In this document: piece after piece, positions 57,506 to 64,000 of the stretch
How positions within the stretch are numbered: position 1 is the first letter of the stretch
Layout: every line of letters starts with the position of its first letter
From: Hyperoodon ampullatus
Taxonomy: Eukaryota; Chordata; Mammalia; Artiodactyla; Ziphiidae
Reading direction: 5' to 3'
Assembly (NCBI GenBank): GCA_949752795.1
Contig: OX457064.1
Coordinates: forward strand, 36,700,368 to 36,764,367
DNA: 64,000 nt
Notes under the pieces: generated by a model
The model's database searches: none
The model's input: only the letters and a program-made list of their open reading frames with translations
What the model was told of the DNA's origin: nothing
Position numbers and translations under genes: made by a program

Positions 57506-58816
57506 GCTTGTTAAGCATGAGTCCCAGCAATACAGCTGCCAAGAGAACCACATCTTGCTGCTTGAAGATGGGTCCCTAATCATGTAGGCTGGTCTATGCA
57601 TTGCAGAGGAAAGTAGGTGAATTTGAAAAATGCTTTTATGTAATCCATCTCATTAAGGAGACTGAAGACTTGCTAAACAGCACAGAAGAATTACTTAGAC
57701 AAAAAACATTAAAGAAACAGATTCTAGAAAGAGATAATTCAAAGCCAGTCTCAAGAATTAGTCAACAGAGAAAATAATAGCTTGACACAGACTGGAAAAA
57801 GACAAACACTTCTGTCCTGTACTGTTGCAGCAGCACAACACATCTGAGACTCTTTCCACAGAAGCTACACTTAGATTTTTTGCAATAGGACAAATGACAC
57901 CCCATTTTCCAAGAAATGATTAAAAAATGCTGAGCCCTTGAAAACTCTGAGGACCATTATCAGTCTCAAAAAGTAGAGATGTACATTAGCAACTGACAGT
58001 TTCCTGCTGAAAAACACAAGGTCAGCATAATGAAGAACTGCTATGGCTAATCAGATATGTTTCTAGACCATGTATACGAGATATGAATAAAAGTCGATCT
58101 TTAGTTAATCAAACCTACCAACTGCTATCAATTGCTGCTGATGCCTGACCCACATAGGAAGGCTGAGCACAAAAGAAATGGGAGACGCATTTCTAATTAT
58201 TTTAAAGTCCTTGTTTAAAAAACTGGAGCACTTGAGGGCATAAGTGGCATCTTCTTATCTTTCAGTTGAAGGTCATGAATTTAGACAGAAAATAATAATG
58301 AGGTTGAGAAGTAGCTTGAGTCAGATCACAGAGCAAAGAATTCTGACAGATTTGGAATATACCCAATAAGCAATTAGGACCCACTGAAGTTCTTTGCAGA
58401 GGGAAGTAAATTTACATTCTAACTCATAAGTTAGACTCATGTAAATTAAATTTATGGAATCAATTAAGTGTGACATAAATGCCTCTAGAATATACTAAAA
58501 CTAAAACATTTTATAAGGCTTGAAAGACAGTACTAAATCTTAAGTGGCAATAACCCTACTAAGCTTTATCAGGCCTTGAAATCACTGGCCAAATATTCTT
58601 CAGTCCCCTATACCTAACCTCTTTATTTTTTTAATCTGAAATGTCTAAACGTACTTTTGAACAGTGTACATCAAATTACTTGTGTCTTGCAAGAGTGTGA
58701 GAATGGTGCCCACCCCCCATCTATAGAGCTACATCCAAACGTCCAGTCCATTGTTCCTGGCTTCCAGTGCCCATTGAAGCCAAGGAACCAGAGGCCCAGG
58801 ATTGTGGTATTAAATT
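57506..58816. other. Unassigned sequence
   Basis: No gene or clear repeat recognised in 1.3 kb. Confidence 0.5.
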
Positions 58817-58824
58817 AACTGTTT

Positions 58825-59093
58825 GGGGGACTTCCCTGGTGGTCCAGTGGTTAAGAATCCACCTTACAATGCAGGGGACACGGGTTCAATCCCTTGTTGA
58901 GGAACTAAGATTCCACATGCCGTGGGGCAACTAAGCCCGTGTGCCACAACTAGAGAGAAGACCGTGCACCACAACGAAAAACCCTGCATGCCACAACAAA
59001 GATCCCGCATGCCTCAACTAAGACCCCATGCAGCTAAATAAATAAATAAATAAATATTTTAAAAAATAAATGAAAACATTATTAAAATAAACA
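58825..59093 (+). mobile_element. Second tRNA-derived SINE type (CHR-1-like)
   Basis: It shares only the tRNA half (gggacttccctggtggtcc, then gggttcaatccc) with the other SINEs. Its body contains repeated catgccacaac/catgcctcaac words and its tail is (aaat)n. Target duplication aactgttt at 58,817-58,824 and 59,094-59,101. The B box ggttcaatccc is nearer to the tRNA consensus than in the common type. It probably belongs to an older CHR lineage shared with ruminants and hippos. Confidence 0.88.
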
Positions 59094-59188
59094 AACTGTT
59101 TGAAAGCAGAAATATTACTGGCCCAACTTTCATCATAATACCTTCTCAAACATATATATAGCACTTGCTGTATGCCAGATACTATTCT

Positions 59189-59232
59189 AATATATATATA
59201 TATATATATAAAGAGAGAGACAGAGAGAAATA
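59189..59232. repeat. (TA)n(GA)n compound microsatellite
   Basis: About ten TA units run into gagagagacagagaga. Confidence 0.92.
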
Positions 59233-59239
59233 GACAGAC

Positions 59240-59440
59240 ATATATTCACTTCATCTCCATTTACAGCAAACACACTCTTCATAACATCCTGTAAACTACG
59301 TACTCATTATCCACGTTTTACAGAAAAGGAAACAGAGACATTAAATAACATAGCCAACATTGCTCAAGGAGGAAATGGCAAAATTGAGATTTAATCCTAG
59401 GAAGACTGGCTCCAGAGTCCATTCTCGACCACCAAGCTTT
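59240..59440 (-). mobile_element. MIR SINE
   Basis: The antisense core is seen in tccacgttttacagaaaagg, then aacatagccaacattgctca and ctggctccagagtccattct. Confidence 0.7.
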
Positions 59441-59539
59441 CATACTGTTTCTATAAAGTTTTGATTGCATTTTACCCTCTTCTGTGCTTGTGTAGCACCC
59501 TATACATGCCTCTGTCGTGGTGCTTCTCAAATTATGCTA

Positions 59540-59700
59540 AAACAGTATTTTATTATTTATACATTAATTATTATTATATAATATTTTATACAGAGAGAAA
59601 TGTTTTATTTATATATTACTATACATAGTAATACTATATTATTATTAATACATAGGAATATATTATATTATTATTACTATATCATTTATAGTAATATAAT
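59540..59700. repeat. AT-only low-complexity tract
   Basis: About 160 bases, almost all A and T, with repeated tattattat and atatatta words. Confidence 0.85.
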
Positions 59701-60156
59701 CCAAAATCCTCTGTGATCCTAGCTTGGGCAGGAAGGAAAATTATTCTATGGTAAACACAATAAATATGTGCTGATGAAAACCCACCAAACACCGTGGCTG
59801 CTCACCACTCTTGGATACCCCTGCCTGCTCAACTGGCATTTGTATTGCCTTTATGACAGCTGACTTTCACCTTCAACTTTTGAACCTTGACCCCGGAACT
59901 CCTTTCAGATCACTACCCCTAGAACAAAACCAATAACAATATAAAATCTGCCACTACAAAAACAACAATGATAATAAGAACCACAATAAAGACAGGAGTT
60001 AGTATTTATTGAGCATCAGCTAAGATTTTAGTCTTTGTTACCCTGGGCTGTCATAGTGGCTGGGCTCTATGCAATACAGAAAGAATTTTGCACTAAGACT
60101 GCTCTGCATGGACCATGCAATTGTCCAAAGAGCACTCTAAAATGGAATACCTATTC

Positions 60157-60191
<35 letters not shown>

Positions 60192-60629
60192 AATCAAGAA
60201 ACATCTGAGGAAAAACTGTAGTTCTTTGCTCTGTGAGGAAACCTACATCAACAACTTTTTTTTTTAATCAAGCCACAAGTTTTTCTTCTGCATCACAGAC
60301 TATCAGCTCTAGCCAGAGAATTTATTAAATCACATGCAAAATTCTACTGCTTAGAATTTTAGCTAACGTTTCAACCTACCTTAGGAATGCAATTAGAGGC
60401 TGTAACAATGAGTCACAATTTATCTCAGTACAATTTCTGGCTCTTACATAAAATTTTAAAAACTACCAGAGAATGAGAGCAAGAGCCTTCTTCTTCACAA
60501 TTAATATTTACTAAGTCTCCAGGGCCGCTGGAGATTTGGCCGAAATTACCTCAGTCTTTTTCTTCAAGTCTACAATCACAGCTGCAGTTCTTTTCCCATT
60601 ACTATAGCAACCACAGGAATGCAAGCATT
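59701..60629. other. Unassigned sequence with an isolated A30 run
   Basis: A pure run of 30 A lies at 60,160-60,189. No SINE or L1 precedes it, so its origin is unclear. Otherwise no feature was recognised. Confidence 0.5.
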
Positions 60630-60992
60630 GTGTTTCCTTCTCTGTCCAAAACATATAAAAGAGGCAAAGTAGCAACAACCACCAGGAGACAGATAAATAC
60701 CCTAAAAATGGTCATAATTAAGAATTTACATTTATGGGAGTATTTTGAAAGCACATCTGACTTCAGAGGACTTAGATCATTCAACTATGACAAAATACAT
60801 ATTCATTCAAGTTTATTGAATCAAGATTCATTAGTTTCATTTACAGAGACTTTCCACAAAGAAATCCTAAATTTACCAGTTGTCTTTTTGTCTAAACAAA
60901 TGACAGAAAAAAAAATCTCGCCCATTAAGGTTATAGAGAACTCTGCAAACTACATAAAAACAATGTCTTATTTATACCCAAAAGGGAGCTAG
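60630..60992 (+). other. Longest non-repeat open frame (120 codons), coding doubtful
   Basis: The frame begins with ATG at 60,630 and would encode a basic N-terminus (SKTYKRGKVATTTRRQ) and an unremarkable remainder rich in S, I, K and N. No domain, signal peptide or known family was recognised. A TATA-like tataaaag lies at 60,654, inside the frame, which argues against it being the 5' end of a normal gene. AT content and codon use look like the neighbourhood. Most likely chance; an exon cannot be excluded. Confidence 0.15.
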
Positions 60993-61874
60993 AAAAGGAC
61001 CAAAATGTAACAATTTAATGGTTTGATCCCCAGTTTTGTTGTTTATACTTCAAAATCATAGTAATAGTAAGGACATTCCTTCATGCCGACAGTTGTATCT
61101 TTAATCTAAGTTCATTATAAAGTAACACAAGCATAGTATTTTAAAGAGAACTCAGCGGAACTTTCAAACATCTGACTCCTATTCTGTGTATCTATGGTTA
61201 GGTGACTTTAGAAGTCCTCAGCCCAATTTTGCTATAATAGAATGAATTTTAAGGTGAAAGATCTGTGGCATAAATAACAGCATTCTTCATTGTAAATACA
61301 GTGACTTAGGTCTTATACACAGACACATCTTCAAGGCTGGCTGATACATACTTATTCGTTGGGGGAAAAGTAGGAGGAAAAAGATTTGAAGTATCTTCCT
61401 CCATCATCTATTCTGGCCTCTTTTTTCAGAAGAAAGAACTGATATAGAGATAAAATGATGTTAGACAGATAGATAGGCCTCCCAGTTCTCACACAAAAAG
61501 GGTTCCTAACACTTAGTAATTTTTCTCTTTTACATTTACAAGGAAGATATGTATCTTAATAATTTTCTAAAGAAATACATATTAAATACTTGCACTAGCC
61601 CTGTCAGATTATGTAGAGCTCTTCCTGGGAAGTTGGACTCCTATGCCAATACATATAATTTGCGGAAATAAGTGCGATAATAGATGCATTTACAAAGCAT
61701 AATGGAAACTCACAGGATGGGTCCTACTTTTCTTGGAGCAGCTTCACAGAGGTAGGATCATTTTCTGTTGGGTGCTAAACACACTGCACATTCACCAGAT
61801 GATGGCACAATTTTAGGCACAGGGAGCAACGTAGAGGAAGTGTGCTGGAGGATGGAAGCAGAAGTGAGCACGAG
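60993..61874. other. Unassigned sequence
   Basis: Nothing recognised. Confidence 0.5.
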
Positions 61875-62150
61875 GCCGTTTTGCAAAGGGTCTTGGATGC
61901 CATCACAAAGAGTCTAGACTTGATCTTGTGGGGAACAGGAGAACTAGCTTTAAGAAAGTCAATGACAATGGAAAAAGAATAACTGGGGAGATGGGCTACA
62001 GTGAGGAGAGACTAAAACAAGAAAGCTGTGCCAGGAAACTAAGGAAGAAGTTAAATAGACATGTTATGGTGAAATAGAGGAGACTGATTAGAAAGAGATT
62101 TAGAAGGGAGACTTCACATAACTTAATAACCTTGGATAAATCTAGGAGTC
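61875..62150 (+). repeat. Ancient repeat, family unassigned
   Basis: gtcttggatgccatcacaaa, gtctagacttgatcttgtgg and tgggctacagtgaggagaga resemble the repeat at 40,700-40,944, covering a neighbouring part of the same family. Confidence 0.45.
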
Positions 62151-62174
62151 AGTAGAATAGACTAGCTGAAGATA

Positions 62175-62261
62175 ATCGTAACTTTTTTATTCAGAAATAA
62201 CTGATGTATAACATTTTATTAAGTTCAGGTATACAACATAATGATTAGATATTTGTACATA
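62175..62261 (-). mobile_element. L1 3' UTR remnant, antisense
   Basis: caggtatacaacataatgat is typical antisense L1 3' UTR. The Tigger element inserted at a TA in it (62,260-62,261). Confidence 0.55.
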
Positions 62262-62448
62262 CAAGTATACCTCAAAGATATTGCAGGCTCAATTCCCAGC
62301 TACTACACTAAAGCAAATATCACAATAAAGTGAGTCACACAAATTTTTTGGTTTTATGTTTACAAAATACTATAGTCTATTCCGTGTGTAGTAGCATTAT
62401 ATCCCCCAAAAGTACTTTAATTGAAAATACTTTATTGCTAAAAAAATG

Positions 62449-64000
62449 CTAACCATCATCCGAGCCTTCAGAGTCACACTTTTTTGCTGGTAGAGGGTCT
62501 TGTTTCAATACTGATGGCTGCTGACTGATCAGGATGGTGGTTGCTGAAGGCTGGGGTGGTTTTGGCAATTTCTTAAAATAAAACAACAATGAAGTTTGCT
62601 GCATCGATGGACTCTTCCTTTCACGAATGATTCTCTGTAGCATGCAATGCTGTTTGATAGCATTTTACTCACAGAACTTCTTTCAAAATTGGAGTCAATC
62701 CTCTCAAACCCTGCCACTGCTTTATCAACTAAGTTCATGCAATATTCTAAGTACTCTGTTGTCATTTCAACAATCTTCATAGCATGTTCACCAGGAGTAG
62801 ATTCCACCTCAGGAAACCACATTTTTTACTCAGCCATAAGAAGCAATTCCTCATCTGTTAAAGTTTTATCATGAGACTGCAGGAATTCAGTCACATCTTC
62901 AGGCTCCATTTCTAATTCTAGTGCTTTTGCTATTTCTACTACATCTGCAGTTGCTTCTTCCACTGAAATTTAAACCTCTCAAAGTCATCTATGAGGGTTA
63001 GAATCAACTTCTTCCAAATTCCTATTAATGTTGATATTCAGCTCTTTCCACGAATCATGAATGTTCTCATTGGCATCTAGAATGTAAATCCTTTTCAGAA
63101 GGATTTACTTTCAATTACTTTGCCCAGATCCATCAGAGGAATTACTATGGCAGCAAAAGCCTTACGAAATGTATTTCTTTTTTTTTTTTTTTTTTTTGCG
63201 GTATGCGGGCCTCTCACCGCTGTGGCCTCTCCCGTTGCGGAGCACAGGCTCCGGACGCACAGGCTCAGTGGCCATGGCTCACGGGCCCAGCCGCTCCGCA
63301 GCATGTGGGATCTTCCCGGACCGGGGCACAAACCTGTGTCCCCTGCATCGGCAGGCGGACTCTCAACCACTGCGCCACCAGGGAAGCCCTGAAACGTATT
63401 TCTTAAACAGTAAGACTTAAAAGTCTAAACTTACTCCTTGATCCATGGGTTGCAGATTGTATGCTGTGTTAGCAGGCATGAAAACACCATTAATCTCACT
63501 GTACATCTCCATCAGAGCTCTTGGGTAACCAGGCGCACTGTCAATGAACAGTAATATTCGGAAAGAAATTTTTTTCTCTGAGCTGTAGGTGGGCTCAACA
63601 TATTCAGTAAACCATTTTGTAAACAGATGTGCTGTCATCCAGGTTTTATTATTCCTTTTATAGAGCACAGGCAGAGCAGATTTAGCATAATTCTTAAGGG
63701 CCCTAGGATTTTCAGAATGGTAAATGAGAAGTGGCTTCAACTTAGTCACCAGCTGCACTAGCATCTAACAAGAGAGTCAGCCTTGTCCTTTGAAGCCAGG
63801 CATTGACTTCTCTTCTCTAGCTATGAAAGTCACAGATAGCATTTTCTTCCACTACAAAGCTGTTTCATCTACACTGAAATTCTGTTGTTTAGTGTAGCCA
63901 CCTTTATTAGTTATTTGAGCTAGATCTTCTAGATAACTTGCCGCAGCTTCTGCATCAGCATTTGCTGCTTCCCCTTGCAATTTTTATATTATGGAGATGG
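62449..64000 (-). pseudogene. Tigger1 (pogo-type) transposase pseudogene, 3' part
   Basis: Tigger transposases are DDD-type, with CENP-B-like DNA-binding domains; the host genes TIGD1 and JRK derive from such proteins. On minus the first catalytic aspartate is in a VDET motif (near 63,867), the second in [11 protein letters not shown] (near 63,545) and the third in LQPMDQGV (near 63,440). All three are retained. Stops (for example TAG right after VDETAL), a SINE between the DDD core and the C-terminus, and frameshifts near 62,640 and 62,820 destroy the gene. The tail has [14 protein letters not shown] and ends in GSDDG. The N-terminal DNA-binding domains lie outside the window. Confidence 0.88.
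63180..63390 (-). mobile_element. CHR-type SINE nested in Tigger1
   Basis: Target duplication gaaatgtatttctt (63,166-63,179) and gaaacgtatttctt (63,391-63,404) with one difference. The insertion lies in the transposase frame downstream of the DDD core. Confidence 0.94.

Larger units (their letters stand above)
62262..64000 (-). mobile_element. Tigger1-like DNA transposon, runs off the window
   Basis: The terminus caagtatacctcaaagatat next to a TA and the following cacaataaagtgagtcacac match Tigger1 ends. The interior encodes a pogo-type transposase on minus. The other terminus lies beyond 64,000. An intact element would be about 2.4 kb. A SINE at 63,180-63,390 interrupts it. Confidence 0.9.

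Overview
This window looks like 64 kb of AT-rich mammalian nuclear DNA, most likely from a cetacean (whale or dolphin). The clearest marker is a roughly 200-bp tRNA-derived SINE that opens with ggcttccctggtggcgcag. It carries polymerase III A-box and B-box-like motifs, ends in poly(A), and occurs about 17 times, often with target-site duplications (TSDs). It matches what I know of the CHR SINEs of Cetacea, hippos and ruminants. I saw none of the BovB or Bov-tA repeats that would point to a ruminant. Species assignment is an inference.

I recognise no host protein-coding gene, exon, tRNA, rRNA or small RNA gene. Almost every open reading frame longer than about 60 codons lies inside a repeat, and the others look like chance ORFs. 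The window is therefore intergenic or deep intronic, and its content is a layered record of transposition.

Layout. 1-5,900: SINEs, a TA-flanked Tigger-type element, a 5'-truncated L1 carrying two nested SINEs, and a MER5-type hAT relic split by an L1 3' end beside a perfect 20-bp hairpin. 6,800-7,900: an antisense L1. 9,000-14,550: SINEs, an old L1 relic, and an L1 with a 5' inversion and an unusual block of T-to-C changes. 15,700-23,600: an old antisense L1 interrupted by a nearly full-length younger L1 (16,511-22,186) with decayed ORF1 and ORF2. 23,600-28,200: mostly unrecognised sequence. 28,200-31,250: an internally deleted endogenous retrovirus (two LTRs, about 560 bp of interior) flanked by permuted near-identical duplicates. 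31,250-38,000: MIRs and old L1 pieces. 38,400-42,700: a solo LTR, two MLT1-type LTRs in opposite orientation, and a hAT element with a perfect 8-bp TSD. 43,500-53,500: SINEs and L1 pieces. 53,500-62,200: L2, MIR, old L1, a second SINE type and low-complexity DNA. 62,262 to the end: a Tigger1-like DNA transposon with a broken transposase, itself hit by a SINE.

There is no operon-like or pathway organisation. The relationships are insertion-in-insertion, which gives relative ages: for example old L1, then young L1; L1, then SINE; Tigger1, then SINE; L1, then hAT. I found no evidence of a novel functional system. The most unusual observations are the hypermutated-looking L1 block, the permuted duplication around the provirus, and the hairpin at the MER5 border.
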